Assembly: GCA_015863185.1 (NCBI GenBank)
Contig: JACBXP010000008.1
Coordinates: 1 to 64,000, forward strand
Length of the DNA: 64,000 nt
Direction: 5' to 3'
Source: Aerococcaceae bacterium DSM 111020
Lineage (GTDB): Bacteria; Bacillota; Bacilli; Lactobacillales; Aerococcaceae
The position numbers and the translations under genes were made by a program. A model generated the notes under the pieces. It was given only the letters and a program-made list of their open reading frames with translations. It was not told the DNA's origin and made no database searches. Each line of letters begins with the position of its first letter. The first letter of the stretch is position 1. Positions 35,418 through 44,167 of this stretch are shown here, in pieces.

Positions 35418-36974
35418 TTAAATCCATTTTATGTGTGAATAATTTGTATTTATTTCAGTCCATTCCTCTTCGGTAAATTTATCAAGTGCTTCTGGTATTA
35501 AGGAAGCAATATCTTTATCCGTCATTTCTATAATTTTTGATTCATTAAACCAATGATAATCTCCACCACCTACAGCTCGGTATTGAGATATCGCCAGTGT
35601 ATAATATTTGGTTGGATCAATGGGTTCATTCGTTCTTTCATCAATAAGAGCGATGACTCTATCTTGCTCTGGCAAATGCATATTAACAATCGCGCGCAAA
35701 CCAGTATACATATCCCAATTATAATGTTTAGGTTTAGGATGAATATAATCAGGGTTAACAACAAGTTTTCCTGAGTGATTTAATGTGACATACTTCAAAT
35801 TAAAAGTCATAATATCATATAACTCTTCACCGGTGACGCGTACTATGGCGATGAGATTGTGGTATGGATAAGCATGCAACAATGTCTGTTGTGTAATAGT
35901 ACCTGTAAATTTTTTATAATGTTCATTGATTAGAGTTGTCGCACTGAAATCTGCACCGGTGACTTTTAATTGAATTTGATTAATCATCTCGACAAAAGGT
36001 GTTCCTTGGACTCTTGCCATGAAAATATCATGACTGGATATCATTAATGGTGCGATACCAAGACTTTTATTTAACCATTCGTTCGCATTGGTTATTTCTG
36101 GCTCTATTTTTTGTAACAGGTCTTTGTCTTGTGGATAATGATTGGCATCAATTAATTCACTTAACATACTCACTAATTGCTGTTCTTCAACCTCAAACAT
36201 TATGTGACCTATAGCGCGGCCCGCATAGCCTGGTTGTATTGCAACTGAATGATTGAATCGTTCATTAATTAGTCGATGCTGATGACCGGTAATTAAACAA
36301 TCAATCCCATCTATTTCTGCCAACATTTGATAACCTTGATTTTCCCCAGTCAAGGCTTCTAGAGGCTCACCAGTGGATAAGTCTCTTTCAAATCCTCCAT
36401 GATAAGCGACAATAACAATGTCTACTAAAGGGCGTATTTCTTCAACGATTGATTTTGTCGTTTCGAAAGCATCTTTGAATAAAAGTCCTTGATAATGCAC
36501 TGGTATCTCCCAATTTGGTATGTAGTGAGTTGTCGTTCCGACAATTCCAATCTTCACACCTGCAATTTCTTTAATTTCATATGGTCTTCCAAAATAAGTT
36601 TCTTCCGCTTCGCTTGATAAGATATTATTTGAAAGTATCACTGCATTTAAATTAGTTAAAATCGAATTTAAATAGGGTAATCCATAATTAAATTCATGAT
36701 TTCCGATAACTTGATAATCATATCCAATATGGTTCATTGCCTCGGCCAATACCAATCCATTATCATTAATTTGATTTAAATATGTCGAAAAATCCGCCCC
36801 TTGTATGAAGTCTCCCAAGTCAATCAATAAGACTTCCTCACCCATTGACTCATATTGTTTTTTCAATTGCTTCAATGCACTGGCGGTATTGAGCAATGAA
36901 TGCTCAGCATCATCAAGACGATTAATCCAAAAGCCATGCATATCACTTGTATATAATAGATGAATTTTTTTCAT
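35418..36974 (-). CDS. Metallophosphatase/5'-nucleotidase family protein (YunD-like)
   Basis: The 518-residue protein has an N-terminal calcineurin-like metal domain with TSDMHG near 9, DLGDFIQG near 51, GNHEFNYG near 96, YHGGFERD near 190 and GHQHR near 233. A C-terminal 5'-nucleotidase domain follows, with GGDYHWFNES near 475. It lacks a signal peptide and wall anchor, so it should be cytoplasmic, like YunD of Bacillus, and hydrolyse nucleotides or related phosphoesters. The first motif has Ser-Asp-Met in place of the usual Asn-Asp-x. It stands alone between two envelope genes. Confidence 0.85.
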   Translation of the reverse strand: MKKIHLLYTSDMHGFWINRLDDAEHSLLNTASALKQLKKQYESMGEEVLLIDLGDFIQGADFSTYLNQINDNGLVLAEAMNHIGYDYQVIGNHEFNYGLPYLNSILTNLNAVILSNNILSSEAEETYFGRPYEIKEIAGVKIGIVGTTTHYIPNWEIPVHYQGLLFKDAFETTKSIVEEIRPLVDIVIVAYHGGFERDLSTGEPLEALTGENQGYQMLAEIDGIDCLITGHQHRLINERFNHSVAIQPGYAGRAIGHIMFEVEEQQLVSMLSELIDANHYPQDKDLLQKIEPEITNANEWLNKSLGIAPLMISSHDIFMARVQGTPFVEMINQIQLKVTGADFSATTLINEHYKKFTGTITQQTLLHAYPYHNLIAIVRVTGEELYDIMTFNLKYVTLNHSGKLVVNPDYIHPKPKHYNWDMYTGLRAIVNMHLPEQDRVIALIDERTNEPIDPTKYYTLAISQYRAVGGGDYHWFNESKIIEMTDKDIASLIPEALDKFTEEEWTEINTNYSHIKWI

Positions 36975-37021
36975 AAATTTCTCCTTTCATCTTGTCCATT
37001 CTATCTTATCACTTTTTCAAT

Positions 37022-37047
37022 AAAAAAAGACTGCTCGAAAGCAGTCT
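37022..37047 (-). terminator. Terminator after the second LysM gene
   Basis: AAGACTGC and GCAGTCTT pair over a short loop, and seven T residues follow on the minus strand. Confidence 0.85.
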
Positions 37048-37060
37048 TGAAATATATATT

Positions 37061-38272
37061 TTAGTACCATCCTTGAACATTATGAGCTGCTAGAGCATCT
37101 TGCCATGATCCATAACGATTCATTACATAACCGTTACTTGCGGCTTCTTGACTACTAGCTGAACGTGTTCCATCTCCATATTGATGGAAATATGCATCTA
37201 ACATTTGGTAAGCACCATAATGATTTCCAGATACACTATAGACATCATAATTATGCGTTGATTCACGACGACGAATTTCGTATTTAGCTTCTAATTCACT
37301 TACACTTAAGCCGGCATTTTCTGGATAAGCAGCAAGTTCTTGTAAATGAGCTGGAATTGAAGCGTTAACAGCTGGCGTCTCAACTGGTGCTACAGGTTCC
37401 TCATAAACTGGTTCTTCTACAACTGGTGCTTCATAGACAGGTTCTTCGTATACTGATTCTTCAGTGACTATCTCTTCATAAACCGGTTCTTTATATACTC
37501 GTTCATCATCTGCTGGTGCTTCTACTGCTGGCTCTTCTACTGTTGATTCTGCAGCAACCAGCTCTTCAACGACTGGCTCTTCTAGTGTTGATTCTGCAGC
37601 AACCGGCTCTTCAACAACTGACTCTTCTACTGTTGATTCTGCAGCAATCGGCTCTTCAACGACTGGCTCTTCTACTGTTGATTCTGCAGCAACTGATTCT
37701 TCTACTGCTGACTCTTCGATCGTTGGTTCTTCTTCAACCACTTCGTTCGATTCAGTAGGTTGAACCCATTCTTCAACAGGTTGAATGGTTTCAACAGATG
37801 GTTCAATTGTTTCCTCAACAACAGGTGTTGTATTTTCTTCTGTTTCAGGTGTAGCTATCCACTCTGTAACCTCTTCAACAACTGCAACTTCCGTTGGTGC
37901 AACAGATTCTGCTTGAATTTCTACTGGTTCTTGACCAGGATTTTCAATCGTTATTGTTTGTGTTTCTGCATTAAATATTAATGTTGTACCTGCAATAATT
38001 AAATCTGGATTTTCAATATTATTTAATTGTGCTAATAATTCAGTTGGAATATCTAATGCTTCTGCAATTCCTGATAAAGTATCACCAGGTTGGATAACAT
38101 AACTCAAAGAGCCATCTGCTAACACTTCAGCTACATGAGCATTAATTTCATCTTGAGAACGACGCGTCCAATTTGTCATTAATTGTCCTTCTGCATGGGT
38201 TGTTATATTCATAAAATTCATCGCTGCTGCTGATAAAATCGCCGCTGCAGTGACTTTGATTGTTTTCTTCAT
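37061..38272 (-). CDS. LysM wall protein with Apf-like C-terminal domain
   Basis: The 403-residue secreted protein has a signal peptide ending THAEG, a LysM-type domain near 53-95 (LSYVIQPGDTLSGIAEALDIP), an acidic Glu/Val/Pro/Ala repeat region and a C-terminal domain near 330-403. That domain (RRRESTHNYDVYSVSGNHYGAYQM, GYVMNRYGSWQDALAAHNVQGWY) resembles the lysozyme-like end of Apf/aggregation-promoting factors, which cut or bind peptidoglycan. The catalytic Glu is probably the one in RRES. The ATG at 38272 follows AAGGAGAT; the longer frame has no ribosome site. It shares the LysM and PVEEW layout of the 32713 gene but a different enzyme domain. Confidence 0.82.
   Translation of the reverse strand: MKKTIKVTAAAILSAAAMNFMNITTHAEGQLMTNWTRRSQDEINAHVAEVLADGSLSYVIQPGDTLSGIAEALDIPTELLAQLNNIENPDLIIAGTTLIFNAETQTITIENPGQEPVEIQAESVAPTEVAVVEEVTEWIATPETEENTTPVVEETIEPSVETIQPVEEWVQPTESNEVVEEEPTIEESAVEESVAAESTVEEPVVEEPIAAESTVEESVVEEPVAAESTLEEPVVEELVAAESTVEEPAVEAPADDERVYKEPVYEEIVTEESVYEEPVYEAPVVEEPVYEEPVAPVETPAVNASIPAHLQELAAYPENAGLSVSELEAKYEIRRRESTHNYDVYSVSGNHYGAYQMLDAYFHQYGDGTRSASSQEAASNGYVMNRYGSWQDALAAHNVQGWY
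37531..37710 (-). repeat. Four 45-bp tandem coding repeats in the second LysM gene
   Basis: Four units at 37531-37575, 37576-37620, 37621-37665 and 37666-37710 differ at a few positions. They encode 15-residue blocks such as VEEPVVEEPIAAEST. The unit length equals that of the other LysM gene but the sequence is unrelated. Confidence 0.88.
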
Positions 38273-38617
38273 ATGAAAAATAAATCTCCTTTTTATTCCA
38301 CAGAAAAAAATCTTCTGTTTTCTATGCAAATTATAATACCATATTTTTTATAACAAAAAAGCCCATTCCAACCCTTGTTATTAAGGCTTAATAAACTCGG
38401 CCTATTTTGTAACCAAACTGTTCTAATGTAACAAAATCGTAATAAAAAATCTGGAACAAAAAGTCCCAGATTTTTTTAATAAGAGAAGCCGTCATATTTT
38501 ATTATTTTGCAATTAATAATTATCGTATCATTTTCAAACACTTTAAATGTGTTTTGTCTTTTGGCTAATGAGTTATCTTTGGCCGACTGTGTCATATTCT
38601 CCTATAACCGAAGACAA
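38273..38617. other. Intergenic region upstream of the second LysM gene
   Basis: This 345-base gap holds the pepF terminator (38444-38477). On the minus strand it also holds a TATAAT likely serving the LysM gene (about 38327-38332). A plus-strand cluster TGTAACcaaacTGTTCT and TGTAACaaaatCGTAAT (38408-38443) resembles WalR boxes with one mismatch each. No reading frame of note is present. Confidence 0.4.
38444..38477 (-). terminator. Terminator after pepF
   Basis: AAAAAATCTGG pairs with CCAGATTTTTT around an 11-base loop, and T-rich sequence follows on the minus strand. Confidence 0.75.
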
Positions 38618-40420
38618 TTACAATGCTAAATCTTTAAATTCCTCAAGACGTTGTTTGAATAAGTCTAAAGTTGCTATAATATAATCTTCATTTGACATGT
38701 CTAAGCCAGCAGTTAACATCGTATTTATCGGGTAATCACTAGAACCAGATTTTAAAAATGTTAAATAATTATCCAATACTTCTTGATCACCATGATAAAT
38801 TTTATCTGCAAAATAAGTCGCTGCAGCAAAACCTGTTGCATACTGATATACATAATAATTCATATAGAAATGTGGAATCCGTGACCATTCATAAGCAATT
38901 TCTGAATCTGAATTCACAGCCTCACCATAGTAACGCTCATTTAATTCACGATAAGATGTATTTAAAAACTCTGCCGTCAAAGGTTGCCCAGACTGATCTT
39001 GTTGATGAATAAAATGTTCAAATTCAGCAAACTGCGTTTGACGATAAACAGTTGATTTAACTGAATCCAAGAAATGATTAATAATATAGAGTTGGACAGA
39101 TTTATCAGAATATGTATCTAGTAAATAGCTCGTTAGGAGATTTTCATTTGTCGTTGAAGCAATTTCGGCTACGAAAATTGTGTATCCACTATAAACATAT
39201 TCTTGATTGTTTCGAGATAGATAACTATGTGCACTATGTCCCAGTTCATGGACCAAGGTAAACAATGAATTGAGATTATCTTGCCAATTCATCAAGATAT
39301 ATGGATTACTATCAAATGATCCAGAAGAATAGGCTCCTCCTCGTTTTCCTTTATTCTCATAAACATCAATCCAGTTTTCATCAAATGCTTTTTCCATTAT
39401 CTCAAGATATTCTTCTCCCATTGGAGCTAGTGCCTTCATGACAATATCTTTTGCTTCATCATAAGTAAAGGAAAGTGGGGCATCCCCTAATAAAGGAGTA
39501 TACATATCATAAAATTCCAATTGTTCCACACCCAATAAGTCACGACGCATTGCAGTATAATCATGTAATAAATGGGTATGATTGTTAATTGTTTCAACTA
39601 ATGTATCATAAACTTCCTCAGGAATATTATTTTGAGCTAGTGCTGCTTCCCTAGCGGAATTATAATGATGAATCGCCGCATTATAGTTTGCAATTTTCAC
39701 TTCACCACTCAAAGTTGAAGCTAATGTATTATTAAATTGACGATAAACACTGTAATACTTTTCGAATGCTTCTCGACGAACCTCACGATTTGTAGATTCC
39801 AAAAATCGGATAAATGAACCATCTGTCAATGGCACCTGATTACCAGATTCATCTTGGGTATCAGGAAAAACAAAATCTGCATTTGTCATCAAACTGAATG
39901 TTTTTTGAGGATTCCCAAAAATTTCAGAAGCTTGTGCAATCAATGCTTCTTGTTCGGCCGAAAGAACATGTTCTCTTCCGCGAACCATATCTTCAATGTA
40001 ATGTTGATAAAATGCCAATGTATCATTTTCAGAAATAAAGGTCTTTAATTTCTCCGGTTCTATGGTCAATAATTCAGGTTCAAAAAAAGCAATCATTTGT
40101 CCAAATCGAGAATACAATTGTAACGCTTTCGCTTCCATTGTTTGATAGGTATCATTCGATTGATCTTGATCATTTTTTAAATGTGCATACACATATACAT
40201 TTCCAACCTCACGACCAACCTGTAAGATTGTTTCAATAGCTTTCAATAATTGGTCTGAACTTTGCTCTAAGGTTCCTTGAAATTCTGACAAAGTCTCTAC
40301 TTTCTCTTGAGCTCTATCAAATGCTTGTTGATGGGCTTCATCTGTTTCAAAAAAGGTCGTTAAATCCCACTGATATTTAGGATTCATTTCATCTCTTTGT
40401 TTAACTTCCGTCTGACTCAT
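38618..40420 (-). CDS. pepF: Oligoendopeptidase F
   Basis: PepF is a cytoplasmic M3 zinc peptidase that cleaves peptides of roughly 7-17 residues taken up or released during protein turnover. The 600-residue protein has the catalytic HELGH at 391-395 and the downstream FVAEIASTTNE region, which supplies the third zinc ligand. The length is standard for lactic bacteria. It is monocistronic. Confidence 0.95.
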   Translation of the reverse strand: MSQTEVKQRDEMNPKYQWDLTTFFETDEAHQQAFDRAQEKVETLSEFQGTLEQSSDQLLKAIETILQVGREVGNVYVYAHLKNDQDQSNDTYQTMEAKALQLYSRFGQMIAFFEPELLTIEPEKLKTFISENDTLAFYQHYIEDMVRGREHVLSAEQEALIAQASEIFGNPQKTFSLMTNADFVFPDTQDESGNQVPLTDGSFIRFLESTNREVRREAFEKYYSVYRQFNNTLASTLSGEVKIANYNAAIHHYNSAREAALAQNNIPEEVYDTLVETINNHTHLLHDYTAMRRDLLGVEQLEFYDMYTPLLGDAPLSFTYDEAKDIVMKALAPMGEEYLEIMEKAFDENWIDVYENKGKRGGAYSSGSFDSNPYILMNWQDNLNSLFTLVHELGHSAHSYLSRNNQEYVYSGYTIFVAEIASTTNENLLTSYLLDTYSDKSVQLYIINHFLDSVKSTVYRQTQFAEFEHFIHQQDQSGQPLTAEFLNTSYRELNERYYGEAVNSDSEIAYEWSRIPHFYMNYYVYQYATGFAAATYFADKIYHGDQEVLDNYLTFLKSGSSDYPINTMLTAGLDMSNEDYIIATLDLFKQRLEEFKDLAL

Positions 40421-40496
40421 ACACTCACTCCTTAATTATCATTTGCTTATATTTTAACATAGACAGACTAATAGTAAAAAAGAACTTGTCGTATTA

Positions 40497-40535
40497 AAAG
40501 GCACATAGAAACATTAATTGTTTCTATGTGCCTTT
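40497..40535 (-). terminator. Terminator after the beta-lactamase-like gene
   Basis: AAAGGCACATAGAAACA and TGTTTCTATGTGCCTTT form a perfect 17-bp stem over a 5-base loop; the T-run is short. Confidence 0.75.
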
Positions 40536-40561
40536 AATTTCTCAGTTAATAAAAGAATTAT

Positions 40562-42343
40562 TTAATATTCGTAGTTTGTATCAGCTTGTTCATCATATTC
40601 TTCTTCATTTTCAACAGGCTCTTCCTCAATTGGACCTTCATAAGTCATCCACAATTGAGAACGAATTTCGTTGAAGACATCATGAACCCGTAAGGAGAGT
40701 GTTCCTACCTGATCACTGATTGCACCATAATATAAAGGCTCGGCTGTATAAACAGCTAATGAGTATGAACCGTATGGGGTAACAAAGGTTGCAACATCAT
40801 TTTGTTCTGTCCCACCCAATCCAGATTTATTCCAGCTGGTTGTAGCACCTCCAATATAGTTTCTCAAAAAGTTATGCGTATTCATTGAAAATTTAGAAAT
40901 CAGCTGTTCATCATACGGCTCACCATTTACTTGATTATTATACAATAGGGCAAAATAACGCGCTGCATCTTCGGGTGTCGTGGTAAAGTAAGTGTCTCCA
41001 CCATAGTATTTTCCTGTCACATAGGTATCATATAGCCCCATCTGATGAATGTGCGGATTAATGACTTCGCCTCCTCCGACAGCATCGATTAACATATTTG
41101 CTGCTGTATTATCACTATAAACTACAACTAAATCAACCAATTCATCCAAGGTAAATACTGTCCCTGCTGCATATCCCGATATAATACCTGCACCTGGGAC
41201 CTTGTCAGCATCATACATGACTCGTGTTGATTGATATGGATCAAGTTCACCAGTAGCATATTGATGGTAAAGTTCTCCTAGAACGTAAATTTTTTGCGTG
41301 CTTGCTGGGAAGAAAATTTGATTATTGACCGATATTTGGCTCATGGTTTCATTGTTGACAAAAGAGGCACCCACTCTCGCATCAATGGTCGAAAGTTCTT
41401 CTTTCAATACTTGTTGAATGATATCTAACAATTCTCGTTCACTGTAATAGGCACGAACATATTCTGCGCCGGATTCATCTTTCTTAATCCAACCTAACTC
41501 ATCATAACCGATATAAACATGCAACCAAGTACCTTCAAATGTTGTGACTTCTTCAACCACATCCATCGGTATTTCAAAGAAATCTTTTGTTGTAGTTAAT
41601 AACCGTGAATCTTTAGTCAATGGCGGAGCAGTTAAAATAAGATTATCAGTATCCTTATATAAAATAGAATAAGAAACCGGTTTAATATCAATTAATTGTG
41701 CATAATTACCAGCTGGCTCAACGAAAATATAGTTCGGTCTTACTATTGGAACCAAATCTGTCATAATTTTTCGATTTTGCACCCATTCTTTCGTCGATTT
41801 AAGAGGGATATAATATTCTTGCATCATCCCGTCAACAAAATAATTCCAACCTCCGAATCGTGTCGCATGGAATCCTGTAAAAGGACGATCAAATTGATAT
41901 AAAACAATCTGATCGCCTTGCTGATGCCATGAAAAACCATTCAAAGATTCTTCACGGATTAAAGGTTTTTTCTGAGCTAAGGAACGATCAGAAACAGGCT
42001 CAACCTCAGGGCTTCCATAAAACCAAGGGAGAACATCTAACTCTAATACAGGGCTATCTTCATCCACCGGTCGATAATTATTTGCAGAGATTTGAGTTAA
42101 CAAAGGGACATCAGAACGATTAGCGACTCCCGTTTCCACATAATCTTTAACCATTGAATCTACCAAGATTGTTCCTTCTGGTAGTAGATTGACATTTCGT
42201 GGCTTCATTACCTCAGAGGGAGTATTATTAGAAAAATTTAACAAGCCATCAGATGGCTGAACAAAAAACTTTGTAATTAAAAAAATATTTAAAACAATTA
42301 AAACTAAAATTCCTCCTACAATCAGAGACGTTTTCTTTTCCAA
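40562..42343 (-). CDS. Membrane-anchored class A beta-lactamase-like serine hydrolase
   Basis: The 593-residue protein has one N-terminal membrane anchor (about 7-27), a long extracellular region of about 300 residues with an SH3-like stretch near 270-290 (TWLHVYIGYDELGWIKKDE), then a class A beta-lactamase/transpeptidase-fold domain. The active-site motifs are STQK at 348-351, YSDN at 409-412 and KSG at 506-508. The C-terminal tail is very acidic. Such proteins are usually wall-remodelling enzymes or orphan PBP-like proteins rather than drug resistance enzymes, and nothing here shows beta-lactam hydrolysis. It is followed upstream by the trigger-factor-like gene with 27 bases between. Confidence 0.8.
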   Translation of the reverse strand: MEKKTSLIVGGILVLIVLNIFLITKFFVQPSDGLLNFSNNTPSEVMKPRNVNLLPEGTILVDSMVKDYVETGVANRSDVPLLTQISANNYRPVDEDSPVLELDVLPWFYGSPEVEPVSDRSLAQKKPLIREESLNGFSWHQQGDQIVLYQFDRPFTGFHATRFGGWNYFVDGMMQEYYIPLKSTKEWVQNRKIMTDLVPIVRPNYIFVEPAGNYAQLIDIKPVSYSILYKDTDNLILTAPPLTKDSRLLTTTKDFFEIPMDVVEEVTTFEGTWLHVYIGYDELGWIKKDESGAEYVRAYYSERELLDIIQQVLKEELSTIDARVGASFVNNETMSQISVNNQIFFPASTQKIYVLGELYHQYATGELDPYQSTRVMYDADKVPGAGIISGYAAGTVFTLDELVDLVVVYSDNTAANMLIDAVGGGEVINPHIHQMGLYDTYVTGKYYGGDTYFTTTPEDAARYFALLYNNQVNGEPYDEQLISKFSMNTHNFLRNYIGGATTSWNKSGLGGTEQNDVATFVTPYGSYSLAVYTAEPLYYGAISDQVGTLSLRVHDVFNEIRSQLWMTYEGPIEEEPVENEEEYDEQADTNYEY

Positions 42344-42370
42344 AGTCTTCCAATTCCTCTCTAAAATTTA

Positions 42371-43111
42371 CTAATTAAATGATAATGATGCTTCAGGATT
42401 AATGACAAATTCAATTTTTGGAAAGAAATAATCATAAATTTCCTGCGAAAGCTGCATCTCAGGTATCAATTTTACAAATACTTCATAGGGGATTTTTTCT
42501 TTTAATTCTATGGGATCTGCTTGCTGATGAATAACATTTTTCTGAATGAACGCTTCATAGGCTAATTCATCTGTTTCGCCACCTAATGATTCAAAATGAT
42601 TGATAGCAATTAATTTAAACACAAAATCTTCTTTCGCCCGTTGTTTAAATTCTTTCTCTACATTTCCTTTAATCCCCATTACCTTTTGGCCATAATCAGA
42701 TAAGGACATACTATGCTTGTCAGCATGAACTTTTAATTCATCAAAATAATCAGTCACGAATGCTTTTAGCTCTGCATCATCCAAAGCATAGTCTGATTGT
42801 TCTGTATATTTTCTCAGTATCAATGGGAAAATTTCATAATAATACCGATAAATTGATTGTTGTTCTTTAAAAACATTAACCGCCATTCGTTCAAAATCAG
42901 CCACATTATTTACTGGCACCTCATCTAATGCATCAATAATTTCATCTGTCAATCTTTGCTCTGTTTGGCCTGTGTTTTTTTGGTATTGTTTTAATGCAAA
43001 GGTTTCTAATGGTCGAATCACTGCCTCCCAAGATGGAATTTCTATTTGAAACAATTCCTCTGGCAATGTCATGTTTTTAAATTCTATCGTTTGTTTTAAT
43101 GTGCTCTTCAC
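42371..43111 (-). CDS. Orphan trigger-factor C-domain-like protein
   Basis: The 246-residue cytoplasmic protein has no signal peptide. Its middle and end (about 105-235) follow the helical pattern of the trigger factor C-terminal chaperone domain: ELKAFVTDYFDELKVHADKHSMSLSDYGQKVMG, then EKEFKQRAKEDFVFKLIAINHFE. It lacks the ribosome-binding signature and the FKBP-type PPIase domain of full trigger factor. It is strongly charged. Being upstream of, and close to, the extracellular serine hydrolase gene, it might assist secretion of that protein. I base the family link on pattern only; a plain helical protein is the alternative. Confidence 0.5.
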   Translation of the reverse strand: MKSTLKQTIEFKNMTLPEELFQIEIPSWEAVIRPLETFALKQYQKNTGQTEQRLTDEIIDALDEVPVNNVADFERMAVNVFKEQQSIYRYYYEIFPLILRKYTEQSDYALDDAELKAFVTDYFDELKVHADKHSMSLSDYGQKVMGIKGNVEKEFKQRAKEDFVFKLIAINHFESLGGETDELAYEAFIQKNVIHQQADPIELKEKIPYEVFVKLIPEMQLSQEIYDYFFPKIEFVINPEASLSFN

Positions 43112-43211
43112 GCGCTCACTCCTCCATAGTATTGTAATTTAATTACAAATTATTAACAAGATATTCTCGTCATAATAATACGATAAATATGAACTCAAGA
43201 TAAAATATTTA

Positions 43212-43240
43212 TTTATCCCCATTTAAAATAATGTTACACT
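43212..43240 (+). promoter_or_regulatory. Promoter of the NatAB-type operon
   Basis: TTTATC (43212-43217) and TACACT (43235-43240) are 17 bases apart, with TGT before the -10 giving an extended -10. Confidence 0.5.
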
Positions 43241-43261
43241 AATAAAAAAGGAGGTTATCGA

Positions 43262-44167
43262 ATGTTAACCGTTAAAAATCTAACCAAATCTTTTGGTAAT
43301 AATATAGCTGTAAATGATGTTTCTTTCGAAGTAGAAGATGGAACTATTTTAGGTATTATCGGACAAAATGGCTCCGGAAAGACAACATTATTTCGTTTGA
43401 TTCTCGATTTCTTAACCCCAGAAAATAATGGGATTGTCTTATGGAATAACCAACCCTTTGATGAATCGATGCGAAATGACATCGGTTATTTACCTGAAGA
43501 ACGAGGACTATATGAAGATATGACTGTCGAAAATCAAATTATGCTTTTTAGTGAATTAAGAGGATGTAACCCACAAGAGACACGTGAAAAAATCGATGAT
43601 TGGATGTTGCGTTTTGGAGTAAAAGGTGAAAAAACAGATAAAGTAAATACCTTATCTAAAGGGAATCAACAAAAAGTTCAAGTCATCGCAACACTAATAC
43701 ACGAGCCAAAATTAATCATCTTAGATGAGCCTTTTAGTGGACTTGATCCTGTGAATGCGGACTTGTTAAAACAAGGTATTCTTGAATTACGCGATAAAGG
43801 TTCATGTATCATCTTTTCCAGTCATAATATGGCCAATGTTGAAGAAATATGTGATACGATGCTGATGATCCATCATGGAAATCCTGTGCTCTCAGGCTCT
43901 GTCCATGAAGTAAGAAATACATACGGTCGAATTCATCTATACATTGAAACGGATCGATGGACTCCTGACCAATTGGAACAATTAGATGGGGTCAAGGAAG
44001 TTATCATTGAAGATCAAAATTATTATAAATTAATCTTAAAAGACGCATCTTACGGTCCTACATTGTTCGATACAATCACAGCAGGGCAATATATCGCCAA
44101 CTTCAATCAAACGCCTCCATCCCTTGAAGAAATCTTTAAATTAAAGGCAGGTGAAACTCTTGAATAA
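43262..44167 (+). CDS. ABC transporter ATP-binding protein, NatA/YhaQ type
   Basis: This 301-residue ATPase has Walker A GQNGSGKTT near 37, the signature LSKGNQQKV near 134 (as in NatA/YhaQ exporters) and LIILDEPFSGLDPVN near 155, with a C-terminal domain of about 80 residues. It pairs with the overlapping permease gene. GGAGGT precedes the ATG. NatAB exports sodium in Bacillus; the substrate here is unknown. Confidence 0.88.
   Translation: MLTVKNLTKSFGNNIAVNDVSFEVEDGTILGIIGQNGSGKTTLFRLILDFLTPENNGIVLWNNQPFDESMRNDIGYLPEERGLYEDMTVENQIMLFSELRGCNPQETREKIDDWMLRFGVKGEKTDKVNTLSKGNQQKVQVIATLIHEPKLIILDEPFSGLDPVNADLLKQGILELRDKGSCIIFSSHNMANVEEICDTMLMIHHGNPVLSGSVHEVRNTYGRIHLYIETDRWTPDQLEQLDGVKEVIIEDQNYYKLILKDASYGPTLFDTITAGQYIANFNQTPPSLEEIFKLKAGETLE

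Noticed and set aside
40562-42343. Beta-lactam resistance gene
   Set aside because: SxxK, SDN and KSG motifs are shared by wall enzymes; the long extracellular N-terminal region and absence of a resistance context do not support a true beta-lactamase.
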